Positions 44,729-53,580 of a stretch of 64,000 bases of DNA are shown piece after piece. The position numbers and the translations under genes are program-made. This DNA comes from an uncultured Anaerolineae bacterium (GTDB taxonomy: Bacteria; Chloroflexota; Anaerolineae; Aggregatilineales; Phototrophicaceae): assembly GCA_938022205.1 (NCBI GenBank), contig CALIEB010000004.1:24396-88395 (forward strand), given 5' to 3'. The notes beneath the pieces are model-generated. The model was not told the origin of the DNA, did no database searches, and saw nothing but the letters and a program-made list of their open reading frames with translations. Positions within the stretch are counted from its first letter, which is position 1. Every line of letters starts with the position of its first letter.

Positions 44729-45195
44729 GACGAGCAAGCCTTTGGCTCGTGTTGGGGCTGCTGTTGTGCGGCGCGTCCGTCGTCGGCGCACAGTCCACCG
44801 CGCCAACCATTACGCTAGATGACGTGCATCGCGTCGCCGAACGCCTCTACTGTCCCGTCTGCGAGAACATTCCCCTAGATGATTGCGGCACGGCAACCTG
44901 TATGCAGTGGAAGGGCGAGATTGAGCTGCTGCTGCGCGAGGGCAAGAGCGACGATGAAATTGTCGACCTGTTCGTGGCGCAGTACGGCGAACACGTGGTG
45001 GGCATCCCGCACAACCCGACGCTGCGCGCGCTGTCGTTTGTGCCGCCGCTGTTGCTGGTGTTGGGCTTGATAGGCTTGGGCGTGTTGATGTTCTTGCGCT
45101 TCGGGCGCGGCGCACCCGCCGCAAGCGCGACCGCCGCGTCCACCCAAGACGAGGCAGACGCTTTTCGCGCTCGCCTTGAACAGGACTTAGGCTAA
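44725..45195 (+). CDS. ccmH: CcmH-type thiol oxidoreductase with four cysteines
   Basis: 156 residues. A signal peptide (to about 23) is followed by the three-helix CcmH domain and a C-terminal membrane helix (about 105-125). The usual redox pair is C43/C46 in LYCPVC. Two more Cys, C54 and C59, follow at DCGTATC, giving a four-Cys segment. CcmH keeps the apocytochrome thiols reduced for haem attachment. Standard CcmH has two Cys; I believe that four-Cys forms occur in related phyla, but cannot check here. Confidence 0.9.
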   Translation: MRRASLWLVLGLLLCGASVVGAQSTAPTITLDDVHRVAERLYCPVCENIPLDDCGTATCMQWKGEIELLLREGKSDDEIVDLFVAQYGEHVVGIPHNPTLRALSFVPPLLLVLGLIGLGVLMFLRFGRGAPAASATAASTQDEADAFRARLEQDLG

Positions 45196-45240
45196 GAAAG
45201 GACGCGCGTCACAGGCTGCCTGCGGCGCGCTAAACAGCTT

Positions 45241-45828
45241 ATGAGTGACTTGGACTTTTTGCAAGACCCCGCGCCGCCTCCCCAAGTGCGTAAGCGCGGC
45301 GGGCTAACGCTGGGGACGTGGCTGGTGATTGCCGGGGTGCTGGCGGTTACCATCGCTTTGGGCGTTCAGCTCTCGCGCCAGCTGCAAATTCAGCCGCAAG
45401 CGGGCGAAGTCGCGCCGCCCTTCCGCCTTGTCACGTTTGACGGCGACACGATTACGCTGGATGACTTGCGCGGGCAGATTGTGCTGCTGAACTTTTGGGG
45501 CAGCTGGTGTTTGCCCTGTCGTGCCGAAGCCCCCGAGCTGCAAGCCTTACATGAGACGTACTACGAGCGCGGGCTGCGCGTGATTGGCGTGAACTGGTTG
45601 GACAGTGAGCGCGAGGCGCGCGCCTTCATCGCCGAGTTCGGCTTGACCTACCCCAACGGACCCGACCTGCGCGAGGTCATCGCCAAGCAGTATCGCATCA
45701 CGGGCGCGCCCGAGAACTTCATCATCGGGCGTGACGGCGTGGTGGTGGAAACGATTATCGGCGTGGCAAGCTACCGCAATGTGGCTCGCACGCTGGAACG
45801 CATCTTAGCAGCGGAGGTAGCCCCATGA
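45241..45828 (+). CDS. ccmG: CcmG/ResA-type thioredoxin
   Basis: 195 residues. One membrane helix (about 24-44), then a thioredoxin domain with active site WCLPC (C90, C93) and the cis-Pro segment GAPENFIIG. The GxxE-type region typical of DsbE (EAPELQ) follows the active site. It passes electrons to CcmH or directly to apocytochrome. The next gene overlaps its stop by four bases. Confidence 0.93.
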   Translation: MSDLDFLQDPAPPPQVRKRGGLTLGTWLVIAGVLAVTIALGVQLSRQLQIQPQAGEVAPPFRLVTFDGDTITLDDLRGQIVLLNFWGSWCLPCRAEAPELQALHETYYERGLRVIGVNWLDSEREARAFIAEFGLTYPNGPDLREVIAKQYRITGAPENFIIGRDGVVVETIIGVASYRNVARTLERILAAEVAP

Positions 45829-46214
45829 GCTTGGCGGGACTTATTGGTGGCTTGGTCTTGATCGCCTTGTTTTTGGCGGTAATCGCCTATCCGTTCGTGC
45901 AAGCGCGGCGACACGCGCCCACACACCGTGACTTTGTGTCACGCCAGCGTGAGCGCGCCCTCGCCTATTACGAGCGCGTGCTGACCAACATCCGCGACCT
46001 TGACGAAGACCACGCGACGGGTAAGATACACCCTGACGAGTACCAGCAAGAGCGCGCGGTTTGGGTAGAGCGCGGCGTGCAGTTGCTCAAGCTGCTGGAA
46101 GAACTGCGCGAAGAGCATGACATCGTGAGCAACCAAGCGGCGGATGATGCCGAGATTGACCGCGCCATTGAGGCACAGCTTGCCACGCAGCCAACACGTA
46201 TCACCACGCCGTGA
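45825..46214 (+). CDS. CcmI-like membrane protein
   Basis: 129 residues. One N-terminal membrane helix (about 4-24) is followed by a helical Glu/Arg-rich region with coiled-coil character. Its place, after ccmG, and the pattern of one helix, then RERALAYYERVLTNIRDLDEDHATGKI, resemble the N-terminal part of CcmI, which binds apocytochrome. The TPR domain of full CcmI is missing. The call rests on position and pattern. Confidence 0.6.
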   Translation: MSLAGLIGGLVLIALFLAVIAYPFVQARRHAPTHRDFVSRQRERALAYYERVLTNIRDLDEDHATGKIHPDEYQQERAVWVERGVQLLKLLEELREEHDIVSNQAADDAEIDRAIEAQLATQPTRITTP

Positions 46215-46233
46215 TGCGCAGAAAGCATAGACT

Positions 46234-47901
46234 ATGAAGCGTTTTCTTCTTGTTGGGATAGTTGCGCTGCTTGTGGGTGCTTGCAGCGGGCTGGCGGGCG
46301 AGGTGGCGATTGTCGCCACGTTCACGCCGCCGCCTGCCCGTCCTGCCGCTAGTAGGGACATGGGCTACCCTGCGTCCGCGCCTGACCTTGCGCGCGGCGA
46401 AGCGATTTTTTCCGCGCGCTGTGCCTCGTGTCACGGCGCGAACGGCAATGGGCAAGGCGAGCTGGTGTTGAGCGGGCAAGTGCCGGCTATGCCGTCGTTC
46501 TTGGACGCTGGCCACATGCGCCAGCAGCAGCCTGACCGCTATTTCAACATCATTACCAACGGCAATCTTGAGAAGCTGATGCCGCCTTGGCGTGACGCGC
46601 TCAGCGAGCAAGAGCGTTGGGATGTCGCGCTATATGTCTACACGCTGCACTACGACGCGGCGCAGCTGGCACGCGGGGAAGAGGTCTACGCGGCGCGTTG
46701 TGCCGAATGTCACGCGACGGACGGCAGCGGCGCGGGCGAAACCATGAAAATTTACGACACAACCGCCTATCCGCTTAACGGCTTCGCCCAGATGGCGTAT
46801 ATGGGCGACCGCAGCATTTACAACGCGGTGGTCGAGGGCAGGGGCGAGTTGATGCCGCCCTTCCGCGATGAGTTGAGCGATGAGGAGATTTGGGCGGTGG
46901 CGGCTTACGTGCGCACGGCGTTTGCGACGACCCGCAGCGCGCAAGCACAGTCCGCCGTTGCCCCGGATGGCACGATAACGGTGCGCGGCAGCGTGCGGCA
47001 CGGCACGGCAGGTGGCGCGTTGCCCGACGCGCTGACGGTGACGCTGCGCTACGGCAGCCCGTCGCTGGGGCTAAACGAGTTCACGACCACGCTTGCGCCC
47101 GACGGCACGTACCAAGTCGAAGGCGTGCCGCTGATAGAGGAGGCGGGCTATTTGGCGTTCGTGCGCGTTGACGGGCGCATCTTCGCCAGCAACATCGCCT
47201 TAGGCGACCAGCTGCGCGACCGCCCCGAGCTGCCCATCATGGTCTACGAGCTGACCGACGACCCCAGCGTGGTGCGCATCAACGCCATCAGCACGATTGT
47301 CGAGCCGTTCCCCGAAATGCAGGGCGTGAATAGTCGCGGCTTGCTCTTTCGCCAAGTGTTCACCTATGAGAACACGTCGGACAAGCTGTACATTGTCACC
47401 CGTGACGGCGTGGAGGTGTCGGTTCTCATCCAAATGCCCGTTGGTGCCATCGCGCTGAACGTGGCACAAGACCCGCGCTTTGTCGTCTCGGCGGAGCAAT
47501 ACGCGGTGTTGGATACCCAGCCCGTGCCGCCCGGGCAGTCACAAATTGAGCTGATTTACTTTGTGCCATACGAAAACGGCGCGGTGATTGACCAACCGCT
47601 CAACAATGCCTTTTCGGGCAAAGCTACGCTCGTCACCAGCCCGAAATCGCTGCGGGTGGTGGGCGGCGGCTGGCAAGTTGTCAACGATGACGCGCCATTT
47701 GTGCGCGTGTATGAGGCGGCATTTGACCTCAAGCCGCGTGAGGTGTTCAAGTTTGAGCTAACCGGCAGCCCGACCGCCACCTCCCAAGATACACCTGTTA
47801 TCAGCGCGGAGGCGATTGTGCCGCTCTTGTTGATTGTGGGCGGCTTGGCAGCATTAGGCTTTGCGCTGTTTTTGACGCTGCGCGGAAGGCGCGCCACCTA
47901 A
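46234..47901 (+). CDS. dihaem cytochrome c lipoprotein with C-terminal membrane anchor
   Basis: 555 residues. Lipobox VGAC (Cys near 17). Two class I cytochrome c domains: CASCH at 63-67 with MPPW as likely axial Met, and CAECH at 156-160 with MPPF. Residues 250-330 look like a carboxypeptidase-regulatory or Ig-type beta domain, another beta region follows, and a membrane helix (about 525-545) with basic end closes the protein. It could be an electron carrier to the oxidase or an assembly client. It lies inside the ccm block, between ccmI-like and the DsbA-like gene. Confidence 0.87.
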   Translation: MKRFLLVGIVALLVGACSGLAGEVAIVATFTPPPARPAASRDMGYPASAPDLARGEAIFSARCASCHGANGNGQGELVLSGQVPAMPSFLDAGHMRQQQPDRYFNIITNGNLEKLMPPWRDALSEQERWDVALYVYTLHYDAAQLARGEEVYAARCAECHATDGSGAGETMKIYDTTAYPLNGFAQMAYMGDRSIYNAVVEGRGELMPPFRDELSDEEIWAVAAYVRTAFATTRSAQAQSAVAPDGTITVRGSVRHGTAGGALPDALTVTLRYGSPSLGLNEFTTTLAPDGTYQVEGVPLIEEAGYLAFVRVDGRIFASNIALGDQLRDRPELPIMVYELTDDPSVVRINAISTIVEPFPEMQGVNSRGLLFRQVFTYENTSDKLYIVTRDGVEVSVLIQMPVGAIALNVAQDPRFVVSAEQYAVLDTQPVPPGQSQIELIYFVPYENGAVIDQPLNNAFSGKATLVTSPKSLRVVGGGWQVVNDDAPFVRVYEAAFDLKPREVFKFELTGSPTATSQDTPVISAEAIVPLLLIVGGLAALGFALFLTLRGRRAT

Positions 47902-47945
47902 TTTGCAACGGGCGGCGCGCCGCCTTATAACAAAAGGAGTTCTCT

Positions 47946-49085
47946 GTGCGTTTTTTGACCCTGCTTTTGCTGTGCTTAACCCTGACAACGGCGGCATTGG
48001 CGCAAGAAGCCACGCCCGAAGCCGCCCCCGACTTTACCGAAGTGGGCGCGTTGCGCGTCGTGCTGCCTGAAGGCTGGCTGGCGTTTGAGGGGCGCGAGAA
48101 CACCGTGCTGCTCTCCACCTATGACCTGCGCCAGCCGCCCGCCGACGGCAAGTTCCCGCAAGGCACGGTGGTCGTGCAGGTGAGTTCGGGCATCTTTCGC
48201 CAGCTCGCGAGCGCGCTGGCGGGCATTGCGTCGCCCACCGCGTTGGACGTGCTGAAAGCCATCCCCTTTCCGCAGACGCTTACCAAAGAGCTGGTCTACG
48301 AGGAGCTTGAGCGGGCGGGCGTGGCGTTGGCGCGCGTCGACATCAGCACTGAACAGGGGGAGTCTATTGCCTACACGCGCAACATTGGGCAAGACCGCTT
48401 CTTCTTCGTGCTGACCGTGGCGTTTACGGCGGGCGACCTCGCGCCCAAAGAGGACGAGCTGCTGGGCATGATTGCCTCGCTGGAACTTAACGTGAGCGCG
48501 CCCTTTAATGAGGACAAGCTGGGACGTTATGATGGTCTGCCGCAAAGCCTCTCGCCCGAAGGTTTCTACCGACTGGGCAACCCTGACGCGCCTGTGCGCA
48601 TCGTGGAAATCAGCAGCTTTGACTGTCCGCACTGCCGCACGTTTCACGACCAAGCTCTGCCGATGCTGTTAGAGCGCGTTGCGGCGGGCGAAGTGCTGTT
48701 CACGTATCTGCCGATCTTCGGCACGGGCGGCATCCCCAACGGCGAAACCGCCACACGTGCCGCCTTGTGTGCGGGTGAACAGGGCAAGTTCTGGGAATAT
48801 CACGACGGCATCTTCCAATGGCAAGACTTTGGCGGTTTTGCCTTTGTCTACGAGCGGCTGGAAGAGGGCGCGCTTGCGCTCGGGCTGGACAAGGCACAGT
48901 GGCAGGACTGTCTCGATGCGGCGCGCACCACCCAGACGATTAAGAACGCGCTGGATTTGGTCTTTTCGTTGGACAACTTTCAAGGCACGCCCAGCGTCAT
49001 CATGAACGACCAATTTGTGACGTGGTTGCCTGTGTCGTTCTTTGCCGCGCAAATTGACACGCTCGTTGCCGCCGCACAAAAGTAG
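47946..49085 (+). CDS. DsbA-like thiol oxidoreductase with N-terminal lipoprotein-like domain
   Basis: 379 residues, starting at GTG after AAAAGGAG. A signal peptide ends near residue 19. Residues 25-190 resemble the small alpha/beta domain of the lipoprotein at 34619 (EGWLAFEGRENTVLLS). The C-terminal DsbA-type thioredoxin domain has active site CPHC (C227, C230) and cis-Pro GTPSVIM. It should form or shuffle disulfides in exported proteins, apocytochromes among them. The fusion of these two domains is not familiar to me. Confidence 0.82.
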   Translation: MRFLTLLLLCLTLTTAALAQEATPEAAPDFTEVGALRVVLPEGWLAFEGRENTVLLSTYDLRQPPADGKFPQGTVVVQVSSGIFRQLASALAGIASPTALDVLKAIPFPQTLTKELVYEELERAGVALARVDISTEQGESIAYTRNIGQDRFFFVLTVAFTAGDLAPKEDELLGMIASLELNVSAPFNEDKLGRYDGLPQSLSPEGFYRLGNPDAPVRIVEISSFDCPHCRTFHDQALPMLLERVAAGEVLFTYLPIFGTGGIPNGETATRAALCAGEQGKFWEYHDGIFQWQDFGGFAFVYERLEEGALALGLDKAQWQDCLDAARTTQTIKNALDLVFSLDNFQGTPSVIMNDQFVTWLPVSFFAAQIDTLVAAAQK

Positions 49086-49086
49086 C

Positions 49087-49815
49087 ATGTCCGAACGTCC
49101 TGTCATCCAAACGCGCGGGCTAAGCAAGGCATTTGGCTTTTTGCCTGTGCTGCGTGGCGTGGACGTAGACATCCCGCGCGGGCAATTCGTCGCGCTGCTC
49201 GGGGCGAACGGCAGCGGCAAAAGCACGCTGCTGCGCATCATCAGCGGCTTGACCAAGCCCACGCAAGGGCAGGTCACGGTCGGTGGCTGGCACATTCCCG
49301 ACGAGGCGCAGCACGTGCGCCGGCAGCTGGGGGTGGTCAGCCACAAGAGCCTTGTTTACCCACAGCTGACCGCTTATGAGAACCTGCGCTTTGCCGCGCG
49401 CCTTTACGCTTTGCCCGCCGCCGAGACGCACGAGCGCGTTCTTGCCGCGTTGGAGCGCGTGGGCTTAAAGCGTCGCGCCCATCAGCTTGCGCGCACGTTC
49501 TCGCGTGGCATGCAGCAGCGACTTTCGATCGCGCGCGCGCTGCTGCACAAGCCGCACATCCTGCTGTTGGACGAGCCGCACACCGGGCTCGACCAGCCCG
49601 CTTGCGCCACCCTCAACGCGCTGCTGCGCGAGATGCACGCCGACGGGCATACGCTGCTGATGACCACGCACCAGCTCGAGCATGTGCCGTTGTTGGCGCA
49701 GCGCGTGCTTATCTTGGCGCGTGGCGTGTTGGCGCACGATGCCGCGCCAGAAAGCGACCCCGTCGCGCTGGCGCAGACCTACGCGCGCGTCACAGGGGAG
49801 AGCATCCACGCATGA
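49087..49815 (+). CDS. ccmA: haem exporter ATP-binding subunit CcmA
   Basis: 242 residues. P-loop GANGSGKST at 39-47; signature FSRGMQQRLSIARA; Walker B ILLLDEPHTGLD. CcmA powers release of holo-CcmE from the CcmC complex. The ATG at 49087 follows the stop of the DsbA-like gene by one base. The ATGA at its end starts ccmB. Confidence 0.93.
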   Translation: MSERPVIQTRGLSKAFGFLPVLRGVDVDIPRGQFVALLGANGSGKSTLLRIISGLTKPTQGQVTVGGWHIPDEAQHVRRQLGVVSHKSLVYPQLTAYENLRFAARLYALPAAETHERVLAALERVGLKRRAHQLARTFSRGMQQRLSIARALLHKPHILLLDEPHTGLDQPACATLNALLREMHADGHTLLMTTHQLEHVPLLAQRVLILARGVLAHDAAPESDPVALAQTYARVTGESIHA

Positions 49816-50486
49816 CCGTCTTTGCTCGCGCTGTCGGTGCGATTTTTCTCAAAGACATGCGTGCCGAGTGGCGCAGCCGCGAGCTTATCGGCGTGATGCT
49901 GCTGTTCGCGTTGCTCAGCGTGCTGGTCTTCAGTTTCGCGCTCGAACTCGACCGCCTTGCCCGTCGTGAAGCTATCAGCGGCGTGCTATGGGTGACGGTG
50001 GTCTTTGCCAGCGTGTTGGGGCTAAACCGCAGCGTGGCACAAGAGCGCGAGAACGGCAACGTCGACGCGCTGCTGCTCGCGCCCATCCCGCGCGCGGCGA
50101 TTTTCTTCGGCAAGTTTCTCGCCAATTGGCTTTTCACGGCTGTGATTGGCGCGCTGCTGCTGCCGCTGATGACCGTGCTGTACAACGTTACGCTGGCGAG
50201 CTTGCCCGTCTTGGGGCTGCTGCTGGCGGGGACGTGGGGCATCTGTGTGACGGGCACGCTGCTGGCGAGCATGACCCTGCAAACCCGCGTGGGCGAAGCC
50301 TTGCTGCCGATTGCCCTGCTGCCGATTGCGCTGCCGCTGCTGCTTGGCACGGTGCGCGCTACGACAGGCATTCTCACCGACGCGCCCGTTAACGATTGGG
50401 GCGGCTGGGTCGGCATCCTGCTCGGCATCGACCTCTTCTACACCGTCGTGTGTATGGCGTTCTACGGTGTGGTGGTGGAGGAATAG
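49812..50486 (+). CDS. ccmB: haem exporter permease CcmB
   Basis: 224 residues with six hydrophobic helices. The family pattern is clear: FLKDMRAEWRSRE at the N-terminus, LGLNRSVAQERENG after helix 2, and LLLAPIPRAAIFFGK. It overlaps ccmA by four bases (ATGA). It forms the CcmABCD complex. Confidence 0.93.
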   Translation: MTVFARAVGAIFLKDMRAEWRSRELIGVMLLFALLSVLVFSFALELDRLARREAISGVLWVTVVFASVLGLNRSVAQERENGNVDALLLAPIPRAAIFFGKFLANWLFTAVIGALLLPLMTVLYNVTLASLPVLGLLLAGTWGICVTGTLLASMTLQTRVGEALLPIALLPIALPLLLGTVRATTGILTDAPVNDWGGWVGILLGIDLFYTVVCMAFYGVVVEE

Positions 50487-50574
50487 CAGGGCTGCCTTGT
50501 CAGCATGTGTAAAAAATTGTAGAATTGCGTAGATTTATAGCGTTAAACCAGTAGATTTTGCGAGGGATAATCTT

Positions 50575-51321
50575 ATGACAGCAGCATCTCCTTCTGTGGC
50601 TGCCGCCAGCGCGCCTAACCATCTTGGACGCTTGAAGGCACTTACCGCTGTGACAGCTGTCGCGTTCTTGTTGGGCTTGGGCATGGCGTTGGCTTACGCA
50701 GGTACGGATGCCATACAAGGCAACGTACAACGGCTGTTCTACTTTCACATGGGGGCGTTCTTCGGGGCGTTCGTCGCTTTTGCTTGTACTGTTGTCGGCG
50801 GCGTGCAGTACTTGCGCACGCGCAACGTGAAATGGGACACGTTTGCCCTGGCGGGCGTAGAGGTCGGTGTGGTGCTGTCGTTTATCAACTTGGCGACCGG
50901 CAGCATTTGGGCGCGCCCGATTTGGAACACGTGGTGGACGTGGGACCCGCGCCTGACCAGCGCGGCGGTCATGGTCTTGGTGTACATCGCCTACCTCATG
51001 GTGCGCAGCGGCATCGAAAACCGCGACACGCGCCATCGCTTCGCGGCGGTTTACGGCATCCTCGCCTTCAGCTCGGTGGTGTTTACGCTGGTGGTCATCC
51101 GCATCCGCCCGGACACGATTCACCCCGCCGTGATTGGCACAGGCGCGCAAGACGCGCAAGGCGGCTTTGCCATGAACAGCAGCATGACGACAACGCTGCT
51201 GCTCAACATGGCGGTGTGGGTGTTCCTGCTCACGCCTACGCTGATGTGGTGGCGCATTCGCCTACAAAACTATGCTGACCGCGTGACCCAACGCAAAATT
51301 GCGTACATGGAGCAAGGCTAA
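50575..51321 (+). CDS. ccmC: haem transporter CcmC
   Basis: 248 residues, six membrane helices. The tryptophan-rich motif WNTWWTWDPRLT and two conserved His (YFHM and DTIHPAV) hold haem for transfer to CcmE. The 88-base gap before it is AT-rich and may contain a weak promoter or only a processing site. The ccmD-like gene starts within its stop codon (TAATG). Confidence 0.95.
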   Translation: MTAASPSVAAASAPNHLGRLKALTAVTAVAFLLGLGMALAYAGTDAIQGNVQRLFYFHMGAFFGAFVAFACTVVGGVQYLRTRNVKWDTFALAGVEVGVVLSFINLATGSIWARPIWNTWWTWDPRLTSAAVMVLVYIAYLMVRSGIENRDTRHRFAAVYGILAFSSVVFTLVVIRIRPDTIHPAVIGTGAQDAQGGFAMNSSMTTTLLLNMAVWVFLLTPTLMWWRIRLQNYADRVTQRKIAYMEQG

Positions 51322-51458
51322 TGACCACGCCGAACACAACAGACTTTATGCTGCTTGGGATAGCAGTGACACTCGGGGCGATCGCGCTGTATGTCCTTAG
51401 CTTGTGGTGGCGCGCCCGCAGCCTGAAAGCCGACGAAGCGATGCTCGAACAAGAGTAA
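51321..51458 (+). CDS. ccmD: CcmD-like short membrane protein
   Basis: 45 residues. The start overlaps the ccmC stop by one base. One membrane helix (about 9-27) is followed by a basic turn WWRAR and an acidic end, the layout of CcmD, which stabilises CcmABC. The low sequence identity of the family means that position and topology carry the call. The hairpin terminator comes 18 bases after its stop. Confidence 0.8.
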   Translation: MTTPNTTDFMLLGIAVTLGAIALYVLSLWWRARSLKADEAMLEQE

Positions 51459-51476
51459 CCACCAGCACCGCGTAGC

Positions 51477-51509
51477 AAGGACAAACGGCACAAGTTTGTC
51501 CTTGTTTTG
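51477..51509 (+). terminator. rho-independent terminator of the ccm block
   Basis: A perfect 10-base stem AAGGACAAAC/GTTTGTCCTT with a 7-base loop, followed by GTTTTG. It ends the respiratory block. Confidence 0.85.
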
Positions 51510-51544
51510 TGCTACACTAGCGTCGTGGAGAGCAGGCAGATGCT

Positions 51545-51929
51545 ATGGCAGACAAAAAACGCGCGCCCATGAACCGCACGCTGACGCTTTCCAACGAAGA
51601 ACGCGAGATATACGCCGCATCGCTGCGGCAGCTGCACGCCCCAGCAGCAAAAGAACACGCAATTGTTGCCCCTCTTCCGAGAAGAACCACGACAAAAAGC
51701 GTGATTTTTAGCAGTAACCGCAACGATTGGAGCAAGCACCCGCGATGCCTTAAACGCGCAGAGCGACGCTATTGCTAACGTCAATCGGCTTAAGCTCAAC
51801 CGTCTACAATCTCGTAGCGCGTGGACGCTAGAGTTTTGTGAGCGCGTTTTGGCGTTTTATTCGCGTGAGATAGCCAAAATTCACGAATGCATCGCTCACT
51901 TTGCAGCGGCGTTGGCTAGCACTTGCTGA
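51545..51929 (+). pseudogene. small unknown gene split by a one-base frameshift
   Basis: From the ATG at 51545 a frame runs to 51778 with a poor tail. A second open stretch in the +1 frame, 51705-51929, has no start codon of its own. If one T is removed from the run of five at 51705-51709 the two join into a single 127-residue protein. It would have a charged N-terminus, a hydrophobic stretch SVILAVTATIGA near residue 55, and a helical C-terminus (FCERVLAFYSREIAKIHE). No family recognised. Either the gene is broken or the sequence has an error. Confidence 0.5.
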
Positions 51930-52015
51930 GTAAGCCTACCCCCACTCGCGTTTTGCTGGCCTTTGCGGTATTATGGGCGCGTATGTCTATCCTCAAAGAG
52001 ACGGAGCAAACCTCT

Positions 52016-53464
52016 ATGGCGAAAACGCCCATCACCGTTGCCTATGGCGATGGCATCGGTCCTGAAATCATGAAAGCCTCGCTGAAAATCCTGCTGGCGG
52101 CAGGCGCAGAGCTGGAAATCGAGACGATCGAAATCGGCGAACAAGCCTACTTGCGCGGCTTGGAAAACGGCATGGACAAGCACGCATGGGAAGTTCTCCT
52201 GCGCAACAAGGTGTTCTACAAAGCCCCGATTACCACGCCGCTGGGCAAGGGCTATAAGAGCGTCAACGTCACTATCCGCAAGTCATTGGGGTTGTTTGCC
52301 AACGTGCGCCCTTGCGTGTCGTACTACCCCGCCATCGACACGCGCCACCCCATGATGAACGTTGTCATCGTGCGCGAGAACGAGGAAGACCTCTACGCGG
52401 GCATCGAACACCGCCAAACGCAAGAGGTCTACCAAACCTTAAAGCTGATGACGCGACCGGGCAGCGAGAAAATCATCCGCTATGCCTTTGAGTACGCCCG
52501 CGCCAACAAGCGCAAGAAGGTCACCGCCTTCACCAAAGACAACATCATGAAGATGACGGATGGCATGTTCCACCACATGTTTGATGAGATTGCGTTGGAG
52601 TATCCGGACATCCAAACCGAGCATATGATTGTCGACATCGGCACGGCGCGCCTTGCTGACACGCCCGAGATGTTCGACGTGATTGTGCTACCCAACCTTT
52701 ATGGGGATATTTTGTCTGACGTGGCGGCGCAGCTAACCGGGTCGGTCGGCTTGGGCGTATCGTCCAACATCGGCGAGGAACACGCCATGTTTGAGGCTAT
52801 TCACGGCAGCGCGCCGGACATTGCGGGGCGCGGCATCGCCAACCCGTCGGGCTTGCTCTTGGCGGGGGTTGCCATGCTGGTTCACATTGGGCAGGCGGAG
52901 GTTGCCGAGCGCGTGCATAACGCTTGGAAGCGCACGATTGAAGATGGCATCCACACGGGTGATGTTTTCCGCGTGGGGCGCAGCCGCGAGAAGGTCAGCA
53001 CCGCCGAGTTTACCGACGCGGTCATTGAGCGGCTGGGCAAGAAACCCGAGCTTTTGCGCGTCGTCAGCTACGCCAACGAGCCGATTATGAACGCGGTGCA
53101 AAAGCTCAAAGACCGTCCCAAAGAGAAAAAAGACCTCATGGGCGTGGACGTGTTCATTGAATGGGACGAAAACGGGCGTTCGGCGGACAGGCTAGGCGAG
53201 CGCATTAAAGCGTTGGTCAACACGTCGAGCCTTGAGCTGAAGATGATTACCAATCGCGGCTTAAAGGTCTATCCCGACGGCTCTTCGGCGGCGTTCCACA
53301 CCGACCATTGGCGTTGTCGCTTCGTGTCGCCCACGCCCATCACGCACGCGCAGATTTTAGAGCTGCTGCAGCGGTTTATCGACGCGAACTTTGACATTAT
53401 CAAGACCGAAAATCTCTACTACTTTGACGGTAAGGCGGGCTTTTCGCTTGGTCAAGGCGAGTAG
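52016..53464 (+). CDS. icd: isocitrate dehydrogenase (NADP), Thermus type
   Basis: 482 residues. It oxidises isocitrate to 2-oxoglutarate in the citric acid cycle. The N-terminal motif VAYGDGIGPEI, the substrate segment with NVTIRKSLGLFANVRP, the metal site LYGDILSD and the IHGSAPDIAG cofactor loop place it in the isocitrate/isopropylmalate dehydrogenase family. The C-terminal 140 residues, with GVDVFIEW, LKMITNRG and DHWRCRF, match the extension of the long Thermus-type enzyme. The ATG at 52016 opens the conserved part; an ATG at 51983 is the alternative. Confidence 0.92.
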   Translation: MAKTPITVAYGDGIGPEIMKASLKILLAAGAELEIETIEIGEQAYLRGLENGMDKHAWEVLLRNKVFYKAPITTPLGKGYKSVNVTIRKSLGLFANVRPCVSYYPAIDTRHPMMNVVIVRENEEDLYAGIEHRQTQEVYQTLKLMTRPGSEKIIRYAFEYARANKRKKVTAFTKDNIMKMTDGMFHHMFDEIALEYPDIQTEHMIVDIGTARLADTPEMFDVIVLPNLYGDILSDVAAQLTGSVGLGVSSNIGEEHAMFEAIHGSAPDIAGRGIANPSGLLLAGVAMLVHIGQAEVAERVHNAWKRTIEDGIHTGDVFRVGRSREKVSTAEFTDAVIERLGKKPELLRVVSYANEPIMNAVQKLKDRPKEKKDLMGVDVFIEWDENGRSADRLGERIKALVNTSSLELKMITNRGLKVYPDGSSAAFHTDHWRCRFVSPTPITHAQILELLQRFIDANFDIIKTENLYYFDGKAGFSLGQGE

Positions 53465-53490
53465 GGTGCGCCTTGCCTGAGGTCGTGCGG

Positions 53491-53518
53491 AGGGCGTGTG
53501 TGTCGCCACGCCCTTTTT
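53491..53518 (+). terminator. rho-independent terminator after icd
   Basis: Stem AGGGCGTG/CACGCCCT with an 8-base loop and a run of T. Confidence 0.8.
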
Positions 53519-53580
53519 GGCGTTTGGCTCGTCTTTTGCTATCATAAAAGCAGCAACCGTAGCGAAAGTGAGCTAATTCT

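Noticed and set aside
51545..51778. Remnant of a DNA methylase N-terminus
   Set aside because: The start NRTLTLSNEE resembled some methylases, but the joined frame shows no methylase motif and gives a better small protein of its own.
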